From assembly GCF_000725345.1 (NCBI RefSeq), contig NZ_CP008852.1, positions 3,774,001 through 3,838,000 of the forward strand: 64,000 nucleotides of DNA, in the 5' to 3' direction. Shown here one piece after another: positions 54,139 to 61,383 of the stretch (its first letter is position 1; every line of letters begins with the position of its first letter). The DNA is from Pelosinus sp. UFO1 (GTDB lineage: Bacteria > Bacillota > Negativicutes > DSM-13327). Under the pieces are notes generated by a model. It saw nothing but the letters and a program-made list of their open reading frames with translations. It was not told where the DNA came from and made no database searches. The translations under genes were made by a program, and so were the position numbers.

Positions 54139-54234
54139 ATTAAATACGCTGGGGAGCTTGTATGGCAGGCTGAGAAAAAGTAACCAAACTTTGACCCAAT
54201 ACCTGATTTGGATAATGCCAACGTAGGAAATTAA
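54139..54234 (+). ncRNA. TPP riboswitch (THI element)
   Basis: Core bases of the thi box are present: GCTGGGGAGC...GCAGGCTGAGA (pyrophosphate-helix side), a P3 stretch, ACCTGATTTGGATAATGCCA and ACGTAGGAA. ATTAA/TTAAT ends can form P1. It senses thiamine pyrophosphate and should repress thiW-thiM, which begin 440 bp downstream, past a terminator and the R2 repeat. Confidence 0.95.
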
Positions 54235-54264
54235 TCTATAGTGATTTAATGCTATAAATACAAA

Positions 54265-54300
54265 TGGGGTATGCCGTTATTGGTATGTCCCCTTTTTGTT
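54265..54300 (+). terminator. Riboswitch-linked terminator
   Basis: GGGG...CCCC stem with inner ATGCC/GGTAT pairs followed by TTTTTG. Would form with TPP bound. The stem is weaker than the purine-riboswitch one. Confidence 0.65.
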
Positions 54301-54350
54301 TGAATTCGGAATTTGTTTCCGAAAGGTGGAGGAGGAGCGTCCTGCGCCTT

Positions 54351-54470
54351 ATAAGAAAAGACTTGGCTTTTGCAAGTCCTCGGACGAGGCAGAAGCCTTA
54401 GTCGTTCTTACTTGGAATCAAGAAAGTGTTATACTTTCTGATTCCGTAAAAAAACAACTACATAGCGAGG
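54351..54470 (-). repeat. R2 repeat copy 2
   Basis: Second R2 copy, reading the same way (minus) as copy 1. The GGAATCA / TGATTCC stem and its AAAGT/ACTTT extension are perfect here, and the GACTTG...CAAGTC hairpin has changed loop bases but keeps pairing. The short CCGCT-type hairpin is lost (ACAACTACATAGCG). It sits between the TPP riboswitch and thiW, with no minus-strand gene feeding it. Confidence 0.75.
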
Positions 54471-54673
54471 GAGCTCGTGTTTCGAGATGAGAGGAAGCTT
54501 TTAAGCTTCGACCGACCTGATATGATGTATGGTTATACAGGGGATGCTATTTAGTTTATACGAGAAATATACCTCAATGACAATATTGCTCCACCTGTAT
54601 GACGTATTCTGTCACTAAACAGGATTTAAGCATATTCTGCTTAAAAATAAATATTGTTAGCGAGGTATTTTTT

Positions 54674-55207
54674 ATGAACAGAAAATCCGATCTTTTAAAA
54701 CTGGTCATTCTATCAATGATGGTCGCACTTGGTGTAGTCATTTCACCGATTCTTCGTATTGAAGGAATGTGTCCCATGGCTCATTTTATTAACATTGTAT
54801 GTGCCGTTTTGCTTGGCCCCTGGTATGCCCTGCTCTGTGCAACACTGATTGGTGTAATCCGTATGATGGTTATGGGAATTCCGGCTTTGGCACTGACTGG
54901 TGCAGTTTTTGGGGCCATGTTGTCAGGAGTTTTTTACAGAATTTCTAAGGGAAAATTGATTTATGCGGTGCTAGGAGAAGTTATCGGAACAGGCATAATT
55001 GGAGCCATTGTTTCTTACCCGGTTATGACTTTTATCTACGGTAAAACAGGGCTTACATGGCTCTTTTATGTGCCGCTATTTGTTTGCGGAACGCTGATCG
55101 GCGGAACGATTGCATACTTTTTTCTTACGTCGCTAAAAAAATCAGGTATGCTTGCAAATTTTCAAAAAAGCTTGGGAGGGAAATTTTATGACCAACCAAA
55201 TGCTTAA
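54674..55207 (+). CDS. thiW: ThiW, ECF-type thiazole transporter component
   Basis: About 177 residues, five to six membrane helices, ThiW family, predicted to import the thiazole moiety of thiamine (S component of an ECF transporter). Blocks: ISPILRIEGMCPMAHFINIV, GPWYALLCATLIGVIRMM, MGIPALALTGAVFGAMLSG and FIYGKTGLTWLF. Behind a TPP riboswitch and overlapping thiM, so import and phosphorylation are coupled. ATG at 54674 with GCGAGG; the 25-codon open extension upstream has no site. Confidence 0.93.
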   Translation: MNRKSDLLKLVILSMMVALGVVISPILRIEGMCPMAHFINIVCAVLLGPWYALLCATLIGVIRMMVMGIPALALTGAVFGAMLSGVFYRISKGKLIYAVLGEVIGTGIIGAIVSYPVMTFIYGKTGLTWLFYVPLFVCGTLIGGTIAYFFLTSLKKSGMLANFQKSLGGKFYDQPNA

Positions 55208-56027
55208 TATTACAGATCTCTTAGAAATAAGGCATCAAGTTAAGGCGGAAAAACCGCTGATTCACTGTATAACAAATCACATTTCAATCAATGACTGTGC
55301 TAATGCTGTACTTGCCGTTGGCGCAAAACCGATTATGGCAGAACATCCCGGTGAGGTTAGCCAAATCACAGCTGCTTCCAAAGCACTAGCCGTAAATCTC
55401 GGAAATATAAATGACACTCGCATGGAATCAATCATGATTTCCGGCAAAATCGCCTTTGAAAAAAGCATTCCTTCTATTATTGATATTGTTGGCGTCGCCT
55501 GCAGTGACCTTCGCCTTGATTTTACAAAGAAATTTATTTCAGAATGTCACCCAAATGTCATTAAAGGAAATATGTCAGAATTAAAAGCTCTATGTGATGC
55601 AAAAAGCGATGCCAAAGGGATTGATGTGGGCGAAAAAGATGCTATTACAGATGATACGATTGCTAATAGCATTGCCATGCTAAAAACTCTTTCTTCAAAG
55701 ACTGGTTCTATTGTAATCGCAACAGGAGCTGTTGATATTATAACAGACGCTACTGAAACCTATCTTATTAGAAACGGCTGTGAAATGCTTTCAATGATAA
55801 CAGGAACAGGTTGTATGCTAAATGTCTTAACTGCAACCTTTATCTCAAATAAAAACATCCTTGGAGGAACGGTTTTGGCGACTGCTTTGATGGGAATATG
55901 TGGCGAATTATCCCATAATGTACAAGGGACTGGAAAGTTTAGAACAAAACTGTTAGACTCTATATTCAGCATATCAGATTATATATTGGAACAAAAAATA
56001 AGATACACACCAATTAAATGTGGATAA
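55188..56027 (+). CDS. thiM: Hydroxyethylthiazole kinase
   Basis: About 279 residues, ThiM family: phosphorylates 4-methyl-5-(2-hydroxyethyl)thiazole for thiamine salvage. Blocks: PLIHCITNHISINDCANAVL, GAKPIMAEHPGEV, NLGNINDTRMESI, NVIKGNMSELKAL, ATGAVDIITDATETYLI and the GTGCMLN anion hole with catalytic Cys. Overlaps thiW by 20 bp with GGGAGGG before the ATG. Strong terminator follows. No thiD/thiE in the window. Confidence 0.96.
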   Translation: MTNQMLNITDLLEIRHQVKAEKPLIHCITNHISINDCANAVLAVGAKPIMAEHPGEVSQITAASKALAVNLGNINDTRMESIMISGKIAFEKSIPSIIDIVGVACSDLRLDFTKKFISECHPNVIKGNMSELKALCDAKSDAKGIDVGEKDAITDDTIANSIAMLKTLSSKTGSIVIATGAVDIITDATETYLIRNGCEMLSMITGTGCMLNVLTATFISNKNILGGTVLATALMGICGELSHNVQGTGKFRTKLLDSIFSISDYILEQKIRYTPIKCG

Positions 56028-56045
56028 TCTAATAGGTATAGATGC

Positions 56046-56090
56046 AAAAACGGCTATTTGCCCACTAGGAGGCGAATAGCCGTTTTTTTT
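56046..56090 (+). terminator. Terminator of thiW-thiM
   Basis: AAACGGCTATT...AATAGCCGTTT stem with inner GCC/GGC and eight T. Confidence 0.92.
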
Positions 56091-56116
56091 CACTACATAA
56101 TTTGCTGTAACTTATG

Positions 56117-56611
56117 TTAAAAACATCCTGCTTTTTTAGGGTTAATTCTAAAGGATTTATTGTCTATTGCTCTTTGTACTGCTAAGATCCCATCTAAATG
56201 ATCGTATTCATGCTGAATTAATTCTGACAAATCACCCTCAAGTTCTAAAAAACAATCATTCCATTGCAGATCCTTATAGGATAATTTGCATTTTTTATAT
56301 CTATTTATCTTTACTTCTAATCCAGGAAAACTCATACAGTCATCCCACACCTCAAACTCTTCTTCCCCAAATTCCAATCTTGGGTTAATTAGAGCATATG
56401 ATTTATTATCAATATTCATATAAATAATTCTTAGAAATTCTCCAATTTGAGGCGCAGCAATAGCCCTACCAAAACCATGTCTTTCTCTGAAATTTAACAT
56501 TGTATCTTGTAAATCGTTAACTACCTGCCTTGTATCCATATCCTCGGTAACTTCTCGTGAAACATGATAAAGAGATTCATTTCCTAAGAGTAATATTTCT
56601 CGTACAGCCAT
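56117..56611 (-). CDS. Peptide deformylase-like protein
   Basis: About 164 residues of the polypeptide deformylase family. Motif III is intact (QHEYDHLDGIL, H-E-x-x-H). Motif I reads GRAIAAPQIG (normally G-x-G-x-A-A-x-Q) and motif II DDCMSFPG (normally EGCLS): the metal Cys is kept, neighbours differ. This fits a second, divergent deformylase rather than the housekeeping copy; substrate could be formyl-peptides or another amide. ATG at 56611 chosen (TGGAG upstream). Confidence 0.85.
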   Translation of the reverse strand: MAVREILLLGNESLYHVSREVTEDMDTRQVVNDLQDTMLNFRERHGFGRAIAAPQIGEFLRIIYMNIDNKSYALINPRLEFGEEEFEVWDDCMSFPGLEVKINRYKKCKLSYKDLQWNDCFLELEGDLSELIQHEYDHLDGILAVQRAIDNKSFRINPKKAGCF

Positions 56612-56634
56612 TTTTAGCAAACTCCATTTTCATT

Positions 56635-56937
56635 TTAAAATATATTTACAATAAAAGCTCCCGCTATGCCTCCAACTACCACGAATATAAGATTCATTTC
56701 CCACCAGGCCATCAGTATTGCTATAATACATCCTACAATTGCTGATTGCAAATTGCCAGCACCAGTTGAACTGAGAGCTCCTGGAAAAATAAGCGCTCCC
56801 AATGCAGCATAGGGGATAAATCCCATAAACCCCTTTATGTATCTTGGTAAACAGGCATTTTGTAATAAAACCAGAGGTAACATCCGCGGTATATAAGTAA
56901 CGATAGCCATCGCCAAAACCAAGTAAACTAGATTCAT
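56635..56937 (-). CDS. azlD: AzlD, branched-chain amino acid exporter subunit
   Basis: 100 residues, three to four membrane helices, AzlD family (YIPRMLPLVLL, FMGFIPYAALGALIFPG). Works with AzlC to export branched-chain amino acids and analogues such as 4-azaleucine. Overlaps azlC by 4 bp. No promoter of its own needed. Confidence 0.92.
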   Translation of the reverse strand: MNLVYLVLAMAIVTYIPRMLPLVLLQNACLPRYIKGFMGFIPYAALGALIFPGALSSTGAGNLQSAIVGCIIAILMAWWEMNLIFVVVGGIAGAFIVNIF

Positions 56938-57647
56938 ACTTGCTCATTCCCTTCTGAATAAAAGCTTGCACCTATGGCAGCACTAGCTATCGTTGCAATA
57001 ATTATCCCCCAACCGTTTGAAAATCCCCAAATCATAGATGCCCAATACATCAAACAGTTTATAACCACAGCCAATAAGGAAACAACTACTACAGGCTTTG
57101 ATTTTTTAATATGGGGAACTAATAAACCTATAAACATAGCATATAAAGCTATCCCCATACTGGCTTTAACTACCTCAGGCAAACTCGCTGCAAAAAATAG
57201 TCCCAGCCAAGTTCCAACATTCCATGAAATAAAAGCTATCGTGTTAATACCTAAAATGAAATACTTAGATAATCCACCTGTGTTTTGCAGCACGCTAATT
57301 GTAAAAGTTTCATCTGTAACACCAAAGGATAATATTGCCCTCCATTTTTTTGACACTTCCCCATCAAGCCGTTGTGACAAGGTAGCTGTCATAAGAAAGT
57401 GGCGCAGATTTAATAGAAAAGTAGTTATCACAATTTCTCCAAAGGAAGCTCCTAAAACTAATAAATTAACCCCGATAAATTGACTCGCACCCGCATAAAT
57501 CACTAATGACATTAAAACACTGATATAGGCTGGAATGTCTAGCGACTTTGCTAATAAGCCAAAGGCAACTGCAATCGGTATGTATCCTAGGGCAACAGGC
57601 AATCCTGCTTTTACTCCTTCAATGAATCTCATTTTTCTCGTAAGCAT
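56934..57647 (-). CDS. azlC: AzlC, branched-chain amino acid exporter
   Basis: 237 residues, about seven membrane helices, AzlC family. Blocks: GVKAGLPVALGYIPIAVAFG, SLVIYAGASQFIGVNLL, TTFLLNLRHFLMTATLS and GVTDETFTISV. Upstream of azlD with overlap, so one functional pair. The TrmB regulator gene lies 88 bp upstream in the same direction, with a terminator hairpin across its stop codon. AzlC is 33 kb from the Ile-T-box unit; both touch branched-chain amino acids. Confidence 0.93.
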   Translation of the reverse strand: MLTRKMRFIEGVKAGLPVALGYIPIAVAFGLLAKSLDIPAYISVLMSLVIYAGASQFIGVNLLVLGASFGEIVITTFLLNLRHFLMTATLSQRLDGEVSKKWRAILSFGVTDETFTISVLQNTGGLSKYFILGINTIAFISWNVGTWLGLFFAASLPEVVKASMGIALYAMFIGLLVPHIKKSKPVVVVSLLAVVINCLMYWASMIWGFSNGWGIIIATIASAAIGASFYSEGNEQV

Positions 57648-57723
57648 ATTCCTCTTCTCCCTCCCATTCTACCTCTACTCTTATAGGGGTTAGATCAATA
57701 ACTACTCTTAAAACATTTAATTT

Positions 57724-57751
57724 AAAGCGATCCTTTTATTCGGATCGCTTT
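57724..57751 (-). terminator. Hairpin over the trmB stop codon
   Basis: AAAGCGATCC / GGATCGCTTT stem with the TrmB stop in its loop, then T/A-rich sequence. It ends the regulator transcript before azlC. Confidence 0.75.
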
Positions 57752-58545
57752 CCCTCAACAACATATCGTAAATCAGGATTATTCCGCCAAAGTTTATCTA
57801 ACTGGTCTGGCCCAAAATGGCGAGTAATTGTCTCTATCATAATATCATGTCGAATAAATTCAGTAGCGACTAATACTAATGCAGGATCATGGGTTTTTAC
57901 AGCCCAAGAATTTGATTTATCTAAGCAATTTGCAATTATGACTTCCTCTTTATCACGCGCTGCTATGGTTAATTTGCCTCCTATACGTTGCTTTACAACT
58001 TCAGGAGGCATATAGTCATGATGAAACGTAACCCCTAACTGACAATCCTCATTGTCAAACATAATAGATAATACTTTTACATCCCGTTTCTCAGCTTCTT
58101 GCACCTTTTCCGCCAATGATAATCCTTCAGGATTCCATACAGAAAGCCACAATTCTTGTTTTGCTCCATCAATAATGCTTCGCAATTCATCCAATACAGG
58201 CTCATAACCGTTAATATGGGAAACTACATTTACCTCTCCAACTTGTTCTAATGAGCCTAATGATTGTTCCAAGAAATCAAACGTAGCATCTATATTTCTG
58301 CGTACTCGTTTAAGAAATTCACGTGCTGGCACTGGAGAGTATTTAAAAGGATCAGATGGTATTGTATAAACCGCCCCCCGATCAATTAACTTGTTAATGA
58401 CCTCGTAAATCATAGAACGTGGAACTCCTGAACGTTTACTAAGTTCATACCCAGTAACAGCAGAATTTTGTAATAGTGCGATATAAGCTTTTGATTCATA
58501 TTGAGAAAAACCAAGCTTTTGTATTTCCGCCAGTATTTTTTCCAT
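57736..58545 (-). CDS. TrmB family transcriptional regulator
   Basis: 269 residues: winged helix (about 5-75; FSQYESKAYIALLQNSAVTG, RSGVPRSMIYEVINKL) and a C-terminal TrmB sugar/effector domain (about 110-255; ELRSIIDGAKQELWLSVWNP, DVKVLSIMFDNEDCQLG, IVTATEFIRHD-like TEFIRHDIMIETI). TrmB proteins are best known in archaea but occur in Firmicutes. It sits directly upstream of azlCD, so control of amino-acid export is the simplest guess. Confidence 0.9.
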   Translation of the reverse strand: MEKILAEIQKLGFSQYESKAYIALLQNSAVTGYELSKRSGVPRSMIYEVINKLIDRGAVYTIPSDPFKYSPVPAREFLKRVRRNIDATFDFLEQSLGSLEQVGEVNVVSHINGYEPVLDELRSIIDGAKQELWLSVWNPEGLSLAEKVQEAEKRDVKVLSIMFDNEDCQLGVTFHHDYMPPEVVKQRIGGKLTIAARDKEEVIIANCLDKSNSWAVKTHDPALVLVATEFIRHDIMIETITRHFGPDQLDKLWRNNPDLRYVVEGKRSE

Positions 58546-58644
58546 CTTACCCTCTTTTTTAGACGTTATTTATATAACTACTATATTTTATAACTATAAG
58601 GTTGTCAAGTTGTTCTAAGTGATTCTCACGCAATTACAATATAT

Positions 58645-58688
58645 AAAAGTCCTGTAAATGCATATTTCATATGATTTACAGGACTTTT
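58645..58688 (-). terminator. Terminator of the aldo-keto reductase gene
   Basis: 15-bp stem AAAAGTCCTGTAAAT / ATTTACAGGACTTTT; works in both directions. Not an R1 copy: the arms share only TCCTG. Confidence 0.88.
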
Positions 58689-58753
58689 AGTATATTTTCT
58701 TCACTTATTTGTATCACAGTACCAAATTATATGCCCTCAAAGATTAAATCCTA

Positions 58754-59902
58754 TTACTCGAATAGCTGTTTAACGTTCTTTAATTCTTTATGGATTTCAA
58801 TACCTTGGGGACAGTGACTTTCACATTTGAGGCATTCAACACACTTGGAAGCGGGAGCTGCGAGTTTCGAATAAATCGCATATCTTTGTTTCGCCGCAGG
58901 AGTACCATCAAAAACCGAATGATCATTATATGTTGAGAAGCATCCAGGAATATTTATGCCTGCTGGACATGGCATACAGTACCCACAAGCTGTACAGTTT
59001 ACTTTTATTCTTTGTTGAAAAATGCTCTTCACTGCATCAATCATTGCCACTTCTTTTGCTGTAAATGAATTTGCTTGTGCTTCCTCAGCTACTTTTATAT
59101 TTTCGACAACCTGATCCATGGCACTCATACCACTTAATACGACAGATACTTCCGGGTGATTCCATACCCATCGTAGACCCCATTCCGCTGGTGTTCTTTT
59201 TACATCCGCCTGATCAATAATCTCTTTTGCTTCCTTAGGAAGATTAACAATGTTACCGCCTCTAAGAGGTTCCATAATAGCAATGCCCAAACCTTTTGTC
59301 GCAGCATACTCCAAGCCTTTTTTACCAGCCTGATACTCTTCATCTAAATAATTATACTGAATTTGACAGAATGACCAATCATAATAATCTACGATTTCCT
59401 TGAATAGTTCAGCTTGATCATGGAATGAAAATCCAGCATATTTTATTCTTCCGTCTTTGATTGCTTGATCCAAGAATTCGCTAATTCCAGCTTCTTTTAA
59501 CACAGGCCAAACATCGGCATTCAACGAATGCACTAAATAGAAATCAATGAAATCTGTCTCTAAGCGTTCCAATTGCTCATTTAAGTATTTATCCATATCA
59601 GCCCTTGTTTTGATCAACCAACTAGGAAGCTTCGTCGCTAGTTTGACTTTCCCTCTATATCCATCCTTTAAGGCTTTAGCGACAAAGGGTTCACTTTCTC
59701 CGCCTTTGGTAAAACCTGTACCATGATAAGGATATGCAGTATCAACATAGTTCACGCCTGAATCAATAGCATACCGAATCATGTTTATTGCTTTTTCCTC
59801 ATCGATATTCGTGGGATCGCTACCAATAAGGGGCAGTCTCATGCAACCAAATCCTAACACTGAAACCATTTCATTTGTTTTCCCAAGCTTTCTATACAGC
59901 AA
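58754..59902 (-). CDS. Aldo-keto reductase with C-terminal 4Fe-4S domain
   Basis: About 382 residues: AKR barrel (1-290; GFGCMRLPLIG, YVDTAYPYHGTG with catalytic Tyr, TKLPSWLIK with Lys, FYLVHSLNADVW with His) followed by a ferredoxin-like module (about 310-380) with two Cys clusters CTACGYCMPCPAGINIPGC and CVECLKCESHCPQGI. Such fusions occur in anaerobes and are thought to link carbonyl/aldehyde reduction to Fe-S electron flow. TTG at 59902 gives the family-typical start MLYRKLGKTNEM with AAAGGTG upstream. Confidence 0.9.
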   Translation of the reverse strand: MLYRKLGKTNEMVSVLGFGCMRLPLIGSDPTNIDEEKAINMIRYAIDSGVNYVDTAYPYHGTGFTKGGESEPFVAKALKDGYRGKVKLATKLPSWLIKTRADMDKYLNEQLERLETDFIDFYLVHSLNADVWPVLKEAGISEFLDQAIKDGRIKYAGFSFHDQAELFKEIVDYYDWSFCQIQYNYLDEEYQAGKKGLEYAATKGLGIAIMEPLRGGNIVNLPKEAKEIIDQADVKRTPAEWGLRWVWNHPEVSVVLSGMSAMDQVVENIKVAEEAQANSFTAKEVAMIDAVKSIFQQRIKVNCTACGYCMPCPAGINIPGCFSTYNDHSVFDGTPAAKQRYAIYSKLAAPASKCVECLKCESHCPQGIEIHKELKNVKQLFE

Positions 59903-60079
59903 AATAATCACACCTTTTTTTTATTTTACAACTAATTTATTTTAGCCTTGACCGTATCTATGATATTTATCCTCCTGATAATTACACTTAATACATTTCG
60001 ATAACTTTCGAATTAATAATAACTCATCTTACTTTTCTTTGTCAAGGTAACCTTACCGTATTATTTCCCAAACAATCTT

Positions 60080-60538
60080 CTAATATTTTTTCTCCCAAAG
60101 TACATTATATCCACCTGGATGATATGTCTTATCAAGTTTAATCCGAATAGTTTCATCTTCACCAGGTATTTTTACACTTATGCTTTTACCAGGTTGAAAA
60201 GTCACACCTGGTGTAATCGATATTTCTTTTTTCTTATTTTTGATAGAGTAAGACTGCTCTTCCAGATTGTCTGATTCCCCATGAGTAACAGGTTGTAATG
60301 AAGGAGGGCGTTCCATCTTCTCTCCCTGAGAAGATGGCGGAGGAATTAATGTTTGTTTTTCTATCTTTGTGGATTCCTCACTCCTTTCCGTACTTGGCAT
60401 TGCACTCTCGGCTGCAGGGGGTGATTCTATGGTATTACCTGGTGCTACTTTCTCAGAACCACGATTGCCAATAAAATAAAAACCCAGCAATAGCAATACT
60501 ACTATCACAAAGTAAATTGCTTTTCTCTTTTTTACCAT
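60080..60538 (-). CDS. Single-pass membrane/exported protein, Pro/Ser-rich
   Basis: About 152 residues: an N-terminal uncleaved helix (KAIYFVIVVLLLLGFYFIGN), a Pro/Ser/Glu-rich linker (about 30-95), and a small beta domain at the C-terminus (ITPGVTFQPGKSISVKIPGE, RIKLDKTYHPGGYNVLWEK). No known family. ATG at 60538 chosen: GGAGGGGG lies 7-10 bp upstream. Could be a spore or envelope anchor protein; no evidence beyond layout. Confidence 0.65.
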   Translation of the reverse strand: MVKKRKAIYFVIVVLLLLGFYFIGNRGSEKVAPGNTIESPPAAESAMPSTERSEESTKIEKQTLIPPPSSQGEKMERPPSLQPVTHGESDNLEEQSYSIKNKKKEISITPGVTFQPGKSISVKIPGEDETIRIKLDKTYHPGGYNVLWEKKY

Positions 60539-60670
60539 AATAACCCCCTCCATAACCAACAATGCTTTTATCTAGTTTGCCCGTATTTTCCTGGGGAATC
60601 AAAAAGACATTTCTATCTTAAATCAATTCCATCTTTTTTTCTTATATCCACCATACAAAATCATAATGTT

Positions 60671-60730
60671 TTCTTTGAAAAAACAGCTCCTAATTTTACT
60701 CTATTTACCATTAAAATATAAACTCCTTGT
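60671..60730 (-). repeat. R1 repeat copy n, half element
   Basis: Has the tail (TTTGAAAAAACAGCTCC, CTCTATTTACCATTAAAATATA) and the first arm AACTCCT, then diverges (TGTTTTATTTTTT). Like copy d, no hairpin and not behind a minus-strand gene. It lies in the 335-bp gap before fosX, which holds nothing else I can name. Confidence 0.65.
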
Positions 60731-60873
60731 TTTATTTTTTAAAATAGATATACTGTATTTTGAGTCCCTAACATATAGAAAACAGTTCTACTGATTCAAT
60801 CACAGTAATGAAATTTCCACCCTAGCTAAAATAAGCTTTAGCTTTGCTATCGCGTGAAATTAAGGAGGATTCT

Positions 60874-61275
60874 ATGATTGAGGGTATCAGTCACTTAACC
60901 TTTATTGTTAAAGACCTTGAGCGTGCAACAGACTTCTTTACATCTATCTTTGGTGCCAAAACTATCTATACAAGCGGGGATAAGATTTTCTCTTTAACCA
61001 GAGAAAAGTTTTTTCTGATTAATGATTTATGGATTTGCATAATGGAAGGCGACTCATTATCAGACCGTACATATAACCATGTTGCATTCAAGATAAGCGA
61101 TGATGAATTCGATGCATATGAATCACGAATACGGGCATTAGGTGTTGATATTAAACCTCCTCGCTCAAGAATCAGCGGTGAAGGACGTTCAATATATTTT
61201 TATGATTTTGACAATCACCTCTTTGAACTGCATACCGGCTCACTTTCAGAGAGACTAACAAGATATTCTCTATAA
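60874..61275 (+). CDS. fosX: FosX fosfomycin epoxide hydrolase
   Basis: About 133 residues, VOC superfamily, FosX group: adds water to the epoxide of fosfomycin using Mn2+. Residue positions match FosX from Listeria: metal ligands H7 (GISHLTF), H69 (YNHVAF) and E118 (HLFELHTG), and the catalytic Glu at position 44 (SLTREKFF), which is absent from the thiol-dependent FosA/FosB. ATG at 60874 is chosen (GGAGG upstream); the frame is open ten codons further without a site. Single-gene unit; chromosomal fosX is common in soil Firmicutes. Confidence 0.93.
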   Translation: MIEGISHLTFIVKDLERATDFFTSIFGAKTIYTSGDKIFSLTREKFFLINDLWICIMEGDSLSDRTYNHVAFKISDDEFDAYESRIRALGVDIKPPRSRISGEGRSIYFYDFDNHLFELHTGSLSERLTRYSL

Positions 61276-61295
61276 AATCAGTATAAATTCTAATA

Positions 61296-61332
61296 AAAAC
61301 AGCTTAAACTTTTAAAGGTTTAAGCTGTTTTT
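61296..61332 (+). terminator. Terminator between fosX and gerC
   Basis: AAAACAGCTTAAAC / GTTTAAGCTGTTTT stem; A- and T-runs on both sides, so shared by the convergent fosX and germination genes. Confidence 0.88.
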
Positions 61333-61383
61333 ACTGTTACCGTTAGCTTGGATACTATTCCGGGCAAACTCTCAACCTTACAG

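Noticed and set aside
54296..54490. 64-codon plus-strand frame after the TPP terminator
   Set aside because: It translates the R2 repeat antisense; copy 1 of R2 does not keep the frame.
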